Of a stretch of DNA of 64,000 nt, positions 1-10,645 are shown one piece after another. Location: contig BGKB01000023.1 in NCBI GenBank assembly GCA_003116975.1, positions 310,001 through 374,000 of the forward strand. The letters are read 5' to 3'. The DNA comes from Aurantiochytrium sp. KH105 (Eukaryota > Sar > Bigyra > Thraustochytrida > Thraustochytriidae). A program made the translations under genes and the position numbers. A model generated the notes under the pieces. The model was not told the DNA's origin, made no database searches, and saw only the letters and a program-made list of their open reading frames with translations. The stretch's first letter is position 1, and each line of letters starts with the position of its first letter.

Positions 1-3000
1 CACTTTTTCAAGTGAGGCTGCACCATGGTTGGGTCCTTGGTCTGCGAAAGAATTTCAAGAAGTTCTTCGTTGGAGAGAAAGTAGAATCGCGCAAAACCAG
101 ACCGTTTCGTCTCGAGGTAATCGCTGAGGCCCTTGCTGACCATATCAAGGAATTTGTTCGACTCGATCCAGCGATCGAGAAGTGCCTCATTGGAGCAGAA
201 CTTGATGGCGCAAGGCTTCTCAAAGGCAGACCCGAGAGTCTGGCGCCAGTTCTTGTCGACTGTGGCAAAGCGCTTACCCTCTGTGGGCAGCTGCTTGTTG
301 ATATCAGGCGAGTCAAAAATAGGCTGCAGGTAGAGCCAGTTTCGCTGGACACCAACCCACTCGTCGAGAACATCGCTCACAACACTAAGTGTATGGTTCC
401 ATTTTTCAATGCGCTCCTCGAATGGTCCCTTAAAGGCGCTGAACATCATTGCTTGCGTCATGGTCACATGCTCATCGAGCAACGCCTGGAGCTCGTCAAA
501 GCCACGCAGGACGTAGGTCCCCGTCTCTTTGTACGGGACGATATCGAGGTCGACGCCATTCCATTCATTCTCCATCTTGTCGAGGGCAACTTCGATCTGG
601 AACTCTTTGCCAGCAACTTCTCCGGCCTTGGTAATCATGTCGGCCTTGCTAGCATCGGTCAAGAGACCAAGATCGTCTGACATGAGCTTTTGAAGAGTGA
701 ACTCTGGATCGTCCGGGTCGAGGACCATAGTCGTCGTGTACCCCAGTTTGGCGTTGACCGCCTTCCAATGGCGCTCGCGCATTCCAGGGTTACGCAGCGA
801 AAGAACCAGGGGAACCACAGGCTTGAAGTGCTCGACTTGACTTTTGATCTCTTCTGCCACTGCGACAACGTCGGCAAGCTCCTTCTTTTCGAAGAACTTG
901 ACCGAACGGATGAGGTTGCGGTGGTAGTCGTACACCTCTCCCTCGATCTCCTCGGCGTGCAACTCGGTGAAACGCTTTTCCGTCCAGAGCTTGCTGTTCT
1001 TGAGCCAGGCGTCGGCCGAGTTCCAAAGCGTTTCGTAAGGCTCGAATTCCTTGCCCATGTCGGCGACGGCGTCGTAATTGGTCAGCTCCTGCTCAAAGAG
1101 AATCTCGCGCGAGTTGAATCGCCGAGCGTCTTCTTCGGCCTGATTGAGGCGGCCTCTCAGATCGCGAACGCGTTTGGCAATCATGTTCACGCGACCAAGA
1201 TCCGCATATTGGGAGAGGCCCTCGATGTCTTGGGCGAGCTGCGTCATCGTATACGTAAAGGCCTCCTGCTCCTCTTGTTGCTGTTCCTGGTACGAGACCT
1301 TTGTCATTTCATTGCGAGCCTCGGCCTTTTCGAGCGTCTCTGCAATTGTCTTGGGTCCACCGAAGATTACCCAAGGCAAATCGATGTCATCTTGCTTTTT
1401 GAACTGGTACCAGTACGTGTCAAGAATGGCAATTTTGGCAAAGACCTTGCGCGCATCGGCCTCGAGGGCCCGCACCTTGGTGGGAACCTGCTCCATGTAC
1501 TGCTCAACGGCGGTGAGCTCTTCGATGTTCTCCACAGGTTTTTCGATCTCACGGCGCATGTCTCCGTATTGCTCCGTGATAAAGTTGCCTACTTCGACTG
1601 TGCGCGTTGCGAGCAGGTTCTTCAATCTGTCGATAAGCTCTTGATGCTTTTCTTGCAAGAGCCTGCGCAGGTTGCTGCAAGAAACGGAAAAGACACCGAC
1701 CGTGATGAGGCTTGGGATGACCTCGCCAACCTGCTCCTTGGCCGCCGTGTGCTCGTCGATGAGAGCCTTGATCTTCTTGGGGTCGAGCATTGTGGGGCGC
1801 TTCTTGCTTCCCCCATCGCCCTCACCACCGTTGTCATCGTCCTCCTCCTCCTCCTCTTCGCTAGCGTCGCGACAGCTCTTTGCAACTTCCTTCATAAAGT
1901 CCTCGATCTCAAAGTTCAGAAATTCGAGGTGCTGGTCATACTGCTTGAGGTAGTCTTGCAGAGGCTCCACGGCACTGGTCATGGAGCTATCGATTTGAAC
2001 TGCGAGATCCTGGACCCACTGCTCATGTTGGCTGACTGCGCGAATGAGGGGCTCGTCGGGCCAGAAGAGCTTGTCCATGACTTGCTTTTCGACACGAGGG
2101 ATATGCTGCAGGGAGGCAAGGGCCTTGAAGAAGAGCTGCACGGGAATTTTGAGAAAAACGGCCGGGTTCAAGTTGTACTTGATGGCAAACTTGCCCGCAT
2201 CGGCCCCCTCGTCGGCCTCTCCGTTGACCTCGGTTTGCTCTCCATCACCTTCTCCTTCGCCATTTGCTTCGCCCTCGCCTTCTTTGGCCTCGGCAGACTC
2301 GTCATCCTCCTCGCCCCCTTGTGCTGCTTTGCTGTCTCTGTTCTTTTCACTGGACCCGCTCCGTGCACTACCCTTGGCGCTTCCCTGCTCTTCGCTGGCG
2401 CCACCTTCAACGACGGTGTCTTGAGCAGCGATTTCGCGCTCTTCGACAACAAGTTCGAGCGCAAAGAGTGGCCCTTGTCGCGTTTTCTTGGGGTCCTCGA
2501 CGGCATGTTTGTAGTCGATTTCGACGTCGGTTGCAGAGCGGATCGTGATTCTTGCATCCGCTGATCGTCGCAAAAAGATGACATAGTCCTTGAGGGAAGT
2601 GACCGTCATGAAACGCATGGAGTCTTGCATCATGCAGTTGACAAGGGTGAAGAAGCGCTTGAGCTTGCTGAAGTTGTACACCTCGGAGCTGCTTTCACGC
2701 AGGTTGAACCAGCCCTTGCCGACATCCTTGAAGCTCGCACGGACAATGTTTTTCACGGCCATGGTCCATTTTCCCTTGACAAAGGCGACAGTGTTTGTGG
2801 CCGCCGTGTTTTGCAAGTTCTGGAACTCATCGAGTTTCACACTTTTCGCAATTGTCGTGTTGAAAAGATGGTACTGCAGAACCTTGACGCACTCGAGGCT
2901 GATGGTCTCGAGGGCACCCATCACGCCATCCTGGGTGTAAAGGGACTTGAAAGCAAAGTCTTGCAATTTCTCGTTGAAGTCGATCGCCACGTCGACGGGC

Positions 3001-4243
3001 TTGAGGCGAGCAGCCAGTGCTGCTGCACTTTCTGGCTCTGTGCTCTGAACGAGATCAACGTGCGGAAGAAGATCCTTGAGCAGGCCAGCGAGCATGGTAT
3101 CTGATCTTTGTGCTGCGGACGCAGAGGTGGCAGATCCATGCGCGATGCGATCCAAGGTCCGCAAGAAGATAATCTTGTTGATTGCACCCGCATAGGAGGC
3201 GTGAACCTCGTCCATGAGCTTGGGTTTGGCCTTGGACAACTCAGAGAGCTCTGAGGAGGTAGCAAGCTTGGTTCGAATGCGCTGAATTTGCTGCTGATCA
3301 AGAGTTGGGACACCTTGGATTGGCATGGAGTCGAGTAAAAGATTGTAGTTGAGAAGAACGCGAGCCTCTGCACGCCGTCTGTGTGCGCTCGTCACGCGAT
3401 CCGCAAACTGGACGGGAGACTCGGCCAGCAAATACACATCGAGGCGTGGCCGTTGCACCAAGACGGAGTCTTGTTTCGCTTCCGGCTCGGGGTTGCAGGA
3501 GCCTTCTTGGGAGGCCTGCTTTCGACCCGCTCGCTTTTCTTGTGAAGTGCTCCACTCGATCGAAAGAACCCCCCCATTGTTTGGATCCCAGGCACGAACA
3601 ACGCAGGGTGCCCAGGATCCGTCGTCGCGGCGGGCCTTGGCGGGAAGTCCGACAAAGTCACCACTAATGGGGTCGCTGCCCATCTTGATCCAAGTCTCAA
3701 GCGTCCTTTCCTCGAACTCTGTGTCGTCAAAGGGGTACAGCGGAAGTGCGTCGGCATCGGCAAAGAAAGTGTCTTCGGCCGGCCTACGTTCTTCAAGAAG
3801 TTTGCCAAGGTCCCAGGAGGCGTAGATCTTCTTGAGGCGCTCTACCTCGACGCGACGGGGAGCGCGTCCGGGCAGCGGTCTGTGTGGAACTTGTACTTTT
3901 GGCTCGCTGGCGCGCGCAAGGATAGAAGCCTCGTCGCGATTATCGTTTGCATGATCGCCTGCCCACAAACTCGCGCGACCGCGAAGCGGAACGATGCCTG
4001 TAGGAATGGGGCGAAAGTTGGTGGTCTTTGGCGATTTCTGCACGGGGCTGGTTGGCGAACGAAGTGGGCGATCGTCCGTCGCCTCTTCGGACTCCTCGCG
4101 CGTTGCAACGGTGACGGCGGCAATGGCTTCGCTCATGACACCCCGCTGCGGTTCGCTTTGTGCCGGAGGGGAGACAAGGTCTCTACGTTTATCCATCATC
4201 TTGGTCTCCTCTTCGTCGGTGTGCTGCTTGGTTTCTACCTTGA

Positions 4244-4286
<43 letters not shown>

Positions 4287-4295
4287 GGCGTCCAT
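1..4295 (-). CDS. Axonemal dynein heavy chain, 5' part (runs off left edge)
   Basis: Minus-strand frame open from ATG at 4295 to the window edge, about 1,431 codons, without an intron. Dynein heavy chains are the ATP-driven motors of cilia; this is the N-terminal tail and linker, and the AAA ring would lie outside the window. Near the edge the frame reads as the family's linker region (DHC_N2), with LRNPGMRERHWKAVNAKLGY around residue 1170 and EILSQTKDPTMVQPHLKK as the last residues. The N-terminus has 13 Gln (residues 5-17), then an EVERLKKIYASWDLGKLL segment and a LLNYNLLLDSMP motif that recall the DNAH1 class; that subclass call is from memory and weak. Two acidic low-complexity inserts lie near residues 620-705 and 808-832. 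The next gene, a methyltransferase, is divergent. Confidence 0.93.
4245..4283 (-). repeat. (CAG)13 polyglutamine tract in dynein N-terminus
   Basis: Thirteen uninterrupted CTG triplets on the plus strand read as CAG (Gln) in the dynein frame, four codons after the ATG. Being pure, the tract is probably length-variable. Confidence 0.95.
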
Positions 4296-5551
4296 GGTCT
4301 CGTCGTCACACTCGCGCGCGGAGTTCGCGCAAAGTCAGACGATGATGCCACGTGCAGCTTTTCGCACCAGCAGTCGAGAGTTTGCTTGTGTACGCGTCAG
4401 AAAACGCGCTGGCTGGCAAGACCTCGCGCGTCCTCGCCGCCCTCGTCACACTTGTCGGTGGCGACGGTGGCGTCGCGGCTGCTTTCTCTCGCGTCCGCAG
4501 CGGCGCCGCCCGCCACCCCGGCGTGTTGATTGATCTGTTTCGTCTCCCGACGAGTGCAGCGCAAGGCCACGTTCTCTCCTCGCTCCCCAGTGCGTGCAAA
4601 CAAAGGCCTGTGCCGCTTGGCAAAAGCAAGATGACCGAATGAGAGGCAAGCAATGGCGCTCTCGATTTTTTGCTGTATTACCGTTGAAGGGGGCACTTCC
4701 CGAGTTCGGACCTGGGAAGGTGTGTACCGCCCCAATGTCCCATGACGATCATCATCATGATCGCCTCGGGTCTCGGAGAAAGGGGAGAGAGACTCGCTCC
4801 TTTTGGACGTGGCAAGAAGTAGTAAAATAGTGGTATGCCTGTCTCGGCCAGGCTTCGTCTCGCTCGAGTAACCTTTCCCGCACGTGCGCAGGTCTTCACG
4901 AGCTACCCGGGAGGCGCTTTCTTCTCCGCGGCGTATTATACTACTAGGCCTACAGCCACTACTGATTCCGTACATCAAGGCTCCTCGACAGCTCCATCTC
5001 GGAGCCGCATTCCGTGCCCAGTCTCCTACGCGAACAGGCAACAAGGAACGAGCCACCAAACGTGCGCGCGTGGATTCTCTGTCTCGGAGCCGGGCCCCCA
5101 ATAATGCTCCTTGCGATTTCAAGTTACTCCGAATACTGTAAACTGTAAGCGGGAGCGAACGAACAGCGAAGCGCGGACCGCCGAACACGGAGTCTTCGTC
5201 TTCGATCGCCAGCGCCTGCAGCCGCGCCTGCGTAGCATAGGCGTGAACACCCCGCTCTGCACGGGGCGCGGGCACGCGGAATCTGCGGATGCGACGCGAA
5301 CGCCGCCGGCGCGTTCGCAGCGCGCGGACTCGGGTGAGGCCGGAAAAGGCGGGCCCAACATGCGACATGACGTGACATGTGATAGATATCCTGCCCGTGA
5401 GAGACGCCGTGGAGTCCCTGCGGGCCCGCGACAAAGCGAAAGCAAAACCAGAACTCCGACGCCGAGAGAAACTGAGCAAGAGCGGGAGCAAGAGCGAAAG
5501 CAGCAGCAAGAGCGAAAGCAGCGTCGAGCCGGAGGAGGTCAAGAGGCGAGC
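4296..5551. other. Divergent intergenic region, dynein / methyltransferase
   Basis: About 1.25 kb between two divergent start codons, so it should hold both promoters and 5' leaders. Open frames here have no recognisable protein content. A purine-rich GAGC/AAGC repeat lies at its right end (listed separately). No tRNA or clear TATA box was seen. Confidence 0.7.
5473..5526 (+). repeat. Purine-rich GAGCAAGAGC/GAAAGCAGC repeat before the methyltransferase start
   Basis: Imperfect repeats of GAGCAAGAGC and GAAAGCAGC end about 25 bases before ATG 5552. The frame upstream of 5552 stays open (an ATG lies near 5360), so the stretch could be coding (Glu/Gln/Lys/Arg-rich), but its composition matches other leaders in the window and I read it as 5' UTR. 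Confidence 0.6.
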
Positions 5552-6289
5552 ATGAGCCACGAACATCACGGGCACAGCCATAGCCATGGGCACAGGCACA
5601 GCCATGGGCACGGGCACAGCCACGGCGCGGGCGAGGGCAAGACGGGAGATGGCGCCGTGGACTACGCCGAGCAAAATGCCAACTTCAACAGCGGGGAGTA
5701 CGCTCGCATGACGGAGACGGTTCCGGAGTGGCAGGCCATGGTCGACGCGCAAAGAGCTTTCGTCGCGGCGCAAGAGTGGTGGTCCGCAGAGTCCAGCAAG
5801 ACCTACAAAACCCTCGACTTCGGATGCGGCACGGGAAGACTCCTTTGTGGCATGGGTGCGCGCCTTGGCGCGGGATCCGTGGGTCTCGATCCGGCGGCTG
5901 GAATGCTCACCGTGGCGCGCGAGCACGCCGTGGAGGATGGTCTCACGTCGGTGGTGACCTTTGACTCGATCGATCCTGCCAAGGACGGTGCCGAGCTCGA
6001 CTCTTTTGCCGACTCCTTCGACCTCGTTCTCAACGTGTTGGTCCTTCACCACCTTTCCAAGCCCAAGGCCATTGTAGAACGCCTGATCAAGGCGCTCGCC
6101 CCTGGTGGCCGCATCTTCATTGTCGAGAGGGCGGATGGTTTCTCTCTGGACCAGCTTAAATCGCTTTTTGCTGCCGCGGGCATCGAGGTCACCGCGGAGA
6201 TGACTCGCGACTTTGACATTCCTCCCTTCAATGGTAATCCGGCCACGACGATGACGGCATACCATGTCTTGGGCCAAAAAGCGGTCTGA
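5552..6289 (+). CDS. Class I SAM-dependent methyltransferase with His-rich N-terminus
   Basis: 245 residues. The core is a Rossmann-fold methyltransferase: motif I LDFGCGTGRLL near residue 88, the acidic SAM-ribose segment VGLDPAAGM near 110, then FDLVLNVLVLHHLSKPKAI near 157-172 and LAPGGRIFIVERADG. This is the small-molecule methyltransferase type (UbiE/Methyltransf_11-like); the substrate cannot be told. Residues 2-27 alternate His with Gly/Ser, a composition known from metal-binding tails of Zn/Ni transporters and chaperones. I chose ATG 5552 because the upstream frame is repeat-like Glu/Gln/Arg sequence; a start near 5360 is possible. Divergent from dynein. Confidence 0.88.
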   Translation: MSHEHHGHSHSHGHRHSHGHGHSHGAGEGKTGDGAVDYAEQNANFNSGEYARMTETVPEWQAMVDAQRAFVAAQEWWSAESSKTYKTLDFGCGTGRLLCGMGARLGAGSVGLDPAAGMLTVAREHAVEDGLTSVVTFDSIDPAKDGAELDSFADSFDLVLNVLVLHHLSKPKAIVERLIKALAPGGRIFIVERADGFSLDQLKSLFAAAGIEVTAEMTRDFDIPPFNGNPATTMTAYHVLGQKAV

Positions 6290-6741
6290 GCTCAGTCTGT
6301 CACAAAAACGCAACAAAATCGGCGTGACAATCCTTTTTTTTCTTTTCAATCAAGTAGAAGGCCTAACATGCCTGCCTTTTCGTACGTACCGCGCGCGTGA
6401 GAAACATTGATTGGCCAAGTAACCAAGAGCATCTTTTCATTTTTTGCATAATTTTGTTTCCTTCCCTTCCCTTCTCTTCCCTTCCCTCCCTCGCCCCACG
6501 ATCCCCCGCGGCGCGTTCGAAAGACCTCACTCACCATGGATTCTTTTTCTTGTCGTCATTGATTGGCTTGGACAGCGGTTGAGCCTAGGCACGTGTAGTA
6601 ATCTCTTGCGGCCGAGAGATCCATTTAGGCAAAAAGTGGATTTTCAAAAAAAAAAAGTAAAATCACGGCTGACCAAACCGGAGGGTCAATTCGTCGCGGT
6701 CAGTCGCGCATTCCGCAGAACCTTTTCCGCGTCAAGGCACA
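6290..6741. other. Intergenic, methyltransferase to ankyrin gene
   Basis: 452 bases containing a pyrimidine-rich stretch near 6460-6490 and an A-run near 6645. Nothing else is recognised. Both flanking genes are on the plus strand, so it should hold a 3' end and a promoter. Confidence 0.6.
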
Positions 6742-8631
6742 ATGCGTCTCTTTTCGGGCCTTGCGCCCTCGTCCAGCAAATTGAGCCACTTGATTAAAAA
6801 CGACGACCTCGACGGGGTGCAGCGCGTCGTGCATGAAAAGGCGAGCGCTCTCGACGCTCCGATCAAGGGCGATAAAACACCTCTTCTTTGGGCACTCGAC
6901 GCCAGCTCTGGTGGGCATCCAGCTATCGCGGAATGGTTGATTCAGCACGGGGCAAAGTTGGACGTACAGGACAAAAAGGGCGCGAGTGCGCTCATCCTCG
7001 CGTGTCGTAATGGCTATTCGAAGGTGTCCACGATGCTTATCGACCGCGGCGCAGACCTCGACTTACTCGACAAAGACAATGGGACGGCCTTGCTGTACGC
7101 GTGCCGGTTCGGTCAGTCCGAAGCCGCGAAACAAATTATCGAGCGCTGCCCGAAGCTCGATGTCCAAGACAAGGATGGGTTCACTGCACTCATGCTCGCT
7201 TGCAGTTATGGGCAGCCAGAAACTGCACTCATGCTCATCCAGCGCGGCGCCAAACTAGATGTGCAAAATGCAAGTGGATTTACAGCACTCATGTGTGCCT
7301 GCTGCAATAACCAGCCCCAAATCGCCCAGAAGCTCATTCTCCGTCGAGCCAAATTGAATCTTCAAAATAGCAAGGGGACCACTGCGCTCATGTTTGCATG
7401 CTGCTGCGAACAGCCTGAGACAGCCCGCATGCTCATCGAGCACGGAGCGAACCTCGACCTGCAAAACGACAAGGGATATACTGCGCTCATCTGCGACTGC
7501 CTCAACAAGCAGCCGGGGGCAGTTCTCGAAATGATTCAGCGCGGGGCCAAGCTCGACGTGCAATCACACGAAGGATGGTCCGCGCTCATGTATGCGAGCT
7601 GTCTACACCCGCAGACGGCCCAGGCGTTGATCTTGCGCGGCGCCAACCTTGACTTGCAAAACGACAAGGGCACAACAGCTCTGATGCAGGCATGTTATCA
7701 CGGGCAACCCGAGACGGCCCGCCTACTCATCGAGCAAAACGCCAAACTCGACTTTCAAGACACCTCTGGGTCATCAGCTCTGATGTACGCTTGCCACTAC
7801 GAGCAGCCGCAAACAGCCCAATTTCTCATCCAGCACGGTGCGAAGCTCGATCTACAAGATGCCTCGGGCTCTACAGCTCTCATGCTCGCCCTTCGCCATG
7901 GTCAGCCAGAGACAGCTGCCTTGCTCCTTCAGCAAGGCGCAAGCATGGACTTGCGAGATAAGCAGGCAACAACTGCTCTCATGCTTGCGTACCAGTATGA
8001 GCAGACCGAGGTAGCCCGGACGCTCGTTGAGGACGGAGCGAAACTCGATCTTCAAAACAAACAGGGCATGACCGCCCTCATGTTTGCAGCTCAAAAGGAC
8101 TACCTCGAAAACGTCAAGCTCTGCTGGTCAGCGGGGGCGGATCTCAGTCTCAAGTGCAGAGCAGGATACGATGCAAAGGGAGTAGCAAAGTACCACAAGT
8201 CTGAGGATGTTTTTGCTTTCCTGGAATTCGTGACCTCCTGGGAAGTAGCCCGTATTCTGCTTGTGGAGTTGCTGCAACCGCGAAGTCTTATTGCTCAATT
8301 CTTCGACGAGAGGCTTCTTACGCTGGAATCGTGTGCAGTACTCGAGGACGAGGACCTCGAGAAGATGGGCGTTCGGTCTTCGATTCAACGTCGTGCTATC
8401 CTTCACCGACTTAAGCCCATTCCTCACACACCGTCGTCACCATCCACGGCGAAATCTCCTGAATCTGAGCAGGATGACTCCGATCACGCACAAGAGGTCG
8501 AGGACAGTGTTTCTACCTTTGATATATCGCTACGTGACGATAGCGATGAAGAAGGCAGCGATGACGACGTGAAAAAAGATGAAAAGGTCGCCGTTAATGC
8601 GAAGCCGATTGTACGCGTAAACTGCATTTAG
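6742..8631 (+). CDS. Ankyrin-repeat protein with C-terminal SAM-like domain
   Basis: 629 residues from ATG 6742. About 14 tandem 33-residue ankyrin repeats fill residues 35-490, with consensus GxTALMxACxxxQPETAxxLIxxGAKLDLQ, a solvent-exposed protein-binding scaffold. A helical segment near residues 508-560 (LLQPRSLIAQFFDERLL, then a LEDEDLEKMGV-type turn and IQRRAILHRL) matches the sterile-alpha-motif pattern. The last 60 residues are Ser/Asp/Glu-rich and disordered. Ankyrin-SAM proteins are usually signalling scaffolds or kinase regulators; the partner is unknown here. The repeats resemble one another closely, which suggests expansion by tandem duplication. No signal peptide or membrane segment, so probably cytosolic. 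The next gene is convergent. Confidence 0.92.
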   Translation: MRLFSGLAPSSSKLSHLIKNDDLDGVQRVVHEKASALDAPIKGDKTPLLWALDASSGGHPAIAEWLIQHGAKLDVQDKKGASALILACRNGYSKVSTMLIDRGADLDLLDKDNGTALLYACRFGQSEAAKQIIERCPKLDVQDKDGFTALMLACSYGQPETALMLIQRGAKLDVQNASGFTALMCACCNNQPQIAQKLILRRAKLNLQNSKGTTALMFACCCEQPETARMLIEHGANLDLQNDKGYTALICDCLNKQPGAVLEMIQRGAKLDVQSHEGWSALMYASCLHPQTAQALILRGANLDLQNDKGTTALMQACYHGQPETARLLIEQNAKLDFQDTSGSSALMYACHYEQPQTAQFLIQHGAKLDLQDASGSTALMLALRHGQPETAALLLQQGASMDLRDKQATTALMLAYQYEQTEVARTLVEDGAKLDLQNKQGMTALMFAAQKDYLENVKLCWSAGADLSLKCRAGYDAKGVAKYHKSEDVFAFLEFVTSWEVARILLVELLQPRSLIAQFFDERLLTLESCAVLEDEDLEKMGVRSSIQRRAILHRLKPIPHTPSSPSTAKSPESEQDDSDHAQEVEDSVSTFDISLRDDSDEEGSDDDVKKDEKVAVNAKPIVRVNCI

Positions 8632-9049
8632 CATGTTCGCATTTTTCCAATGACCTTGGACGCTCTCTCTGACTCAAGCTCTCTGGCTCTGCGCAACTGA
8701 TAACATGTTCAAAAACTCGCTCATCTGGTTGCTATTCTGCGTCAGCCTTTTCTTCCTTGTTGACTGTTCACACGTGGCGCCCTCAGAACCCGCCCATTGT
8801 CGTTTACCTTGCCTTTGATGGCCTGCGATTCGACTCCTTCGTTGAGCGCAAGCAAGTAGACGCCAGCTTTCTGTTCGACTGACTGACGAAAGATTGCTCA
8901 GCGCTTAAAATCCTTTCGTAGAGTCTCGCCATACACTCAAAGACTGCAGAACGGATTCATTGCAAAAAAATTCCTCTTTCTCGGCAAGACATGAAGTCAC
9001 AAGCTCGCTCACAAATTGTACATCCCATCCAAATAACATGTTAGATTCT
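8632..9049. other. Convergent intergenic region
   Basis: 418 bases between the stop codons of two convergent genes, so it holds both 3' ends. Nothing else seen. Confidence 0.6.
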
Positions 9050-10645
9050 CTATACTTCATCCACAAGAGCTGATGTGTTCCCCCATAAAAGGGCTTGCTC
9101 GCGCTCATACCAGTCAGTGGCAGATTCTGGGGCTTCTTCTATATGCTGATTCGGTCGAAGTGCTGACGCTTTGAGGTTTTCAAAGTCGTCTTGAGCCTTT
9201 TGTCGACTTCGTGCATCAGCAAATGAAACGCTGAGCAGATGAGTAGGCATTGGCATGTAAATGAGGCTGAAATGGTCAGGTGTCGAGATACCCTTGCGCG
9301 AACGATAGCCGATACCTTTTTCATTTTTCGCAAGTGCGACGCCGACCGGAACACCAATCCAGTTAAGACGTCGAGCTTCAGGAGAGTCATCTCCAATTGG
9401 AGCGACGATTTTACTCGCCTTCGTATCCGGCAGCCTGAGCGCCACGCGTCCATCGCATGGTTTCTGAAAGCTTGTGACCGCAGGCGGGTCGCGACTTGGA
9501 GGATGGCCGTAGGTGAAAAAGTGCTCTTTTGCAAGGGCCCGAGAAAATTCCGTGCGGGCCCATACGCGTCTTCGCGCCTGACGATGGGCTTCCGTCTCTA
9601 CATGCGCAATACTTTGAATGGCACGAGCTAGACGGGCAGCCCACTTGCGCCAAACGTCTGCTTTTTCCTGATCCAACATGCGGGCCTCGCGCTCAATATA
9701 CGCCATCAAGAAGGTGCGTCGCGCCATGAGAATGCGAAAGGCGCACTGAATATCACGCGCAGCGTCCTGACGGCAATCGTGGGACTGAAAGACGCGCCCA
9801 AGCGTAATTCGAAAAAGTGCTACTCGAGACAACACCGCGCCGCGTCTTCGGGTCTCGAGGCGGCGCGCGAAACGCGTAAAAGCGGTCACCACGCGGCCCT
9901 CGCGACTCTTTAGGTACTCGAGGTATGCGCGATGCGCAATGACCCGCTCAACGCCCTCCGTGAGAGACCATTCGTGAAGATAATCCCACATTTCTTGTGC
10001 GTATTGAGCGCTATATTTGATTCGGGCGAGCCGCAAGGCTTCTTCCCAGGCCCGCCGATCTTCCTCTTCCAAGCGAAGGCGCCGGAGCTCCTCCATACGT
10101 TCACGAATGGTCTTTTCCATAAAGTATTCTGCTCGCATCATTCCTGCACGTACCGCTTGATTCACTGCGCACGTGAAATCTTTCATTTCGTGCATGAGCA
10201 TAACATCGTGAGCGCGCTGCTTGGCCTCGAGGTGAGCGCGGCTGCTTCTTCGCCTACTTTTCTTCTTGCGAAGGAAAGAGGGAATAAGTTTGCTTGCAAG
10301 TATCTTCTTACCAAGGGCCTGACCCTTGGTGATGAGCGCGTCAAGCCGAGGGGCGATCTTTCGCATGACAGGAAGCTTCGGTGCGCGGTCCCGAAAGGTT
10401 GCAAACAGTCCTTTTCCTCGAGTACGCGGTTGTCCTCTTCGGAAAGGACTTAGGACGGCCGCGGCCGCTTTAGCCCTTCTTTTCATTCCCGCGAAGATTC
10501 CATGTTTTGCGCTTTCGTCGTCGGCGCTCTTGCTCTTCAACGCACTACGCAAGACCGAGTCGGCGCCACTTTCGGCATCTTCGTGCACTTTGCCGAGTTC
10601 TTGGTCCTGGCCAAGGCAGCCAAAACAACCGGAGAGACGCGGCAT
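9050..10645 (-). CDS. Basic coiled-coil/IQ-motif protein, family not recognised
   Basis: 531 residues from ATG 10645. I do not recognise the family. The start MPRLSGCFGCLG carries two Cys that could be lipid-modified. Residues 50-140 are strongly basic. Residues 176-215 (MEKTIRERMEELRRLRLEEE onward) form a charged helix, probably coiled coil. Near 298-312 the segment IQCAFRILMARRTF fits the calmodulin-binding IQ pattern (IQxxxRxxxxR), in a helical Arg-rich region reaching residue 370. The C-terminal third is less charged. Third-position GC bias supports the frame. Cytosolic, cytoskeletal or membrane-edge roles are all possible; none can be shown. Confidence 0.72.
   Translation of the reverse strand: MPRLSGCFGCLGQDQELGKVHEDAESGADSVLRSALKSKSADDESAKHGIFAGMKRRAKAAAAVLSPFRRGQPRTRGKGLFATFRDRAPKLPVMRKIAPRLDALITKGQALGKKILASKLIPSFLRKKKSRRRSSRAHLEAKQRAHDVMLMHEMKDFTCAVNQAVRAGMMRAEYFMEKTIRERMEELRRLRLEEEDRRAWEEALRLARIKYSAQYAQEMWDYLHEWSLTEGVERVIAHRAYLEYLKSREGRVVTAFTRFARRLETRRRGAVLSRVALFRITLGRVFQSHDCRQDAARDIQCAFRILMARRTFLMAYIEREARMLDQEKADVWRKWAARLARAIQSIAHVETEAHRQARRRVWARTEFSRALAKEHFFTYGHPPSRDPPAVTSFQKPCDGRVALRLPDTKASKIVAPIGDDSPEARRLNWIGVPVGVALAKNEKGIGYRSRKGISTPDHFSLIYMPMPTHLLSVSFADARSRQKAQDDFENLKASALRPNQHIEEAPESATDWYEREQALLWGNTSALVDEV

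Noticed and set aside
690-2564. Long plus-strand open frame (624 codons)
   Set aside because: It is exactly antisense to the dynein heavy chain, whose minus-strand translation is clearly family-like; the plus frame is Leu/Val-rich shadow sequence.
4397-6349. Long minus-strand open frame (650 codons) over the methyltransferase
   Set aside because: It is antisense to an unmistakable methyltransferase and consists of Arg/Ser/Ala-rich sequence without domains.
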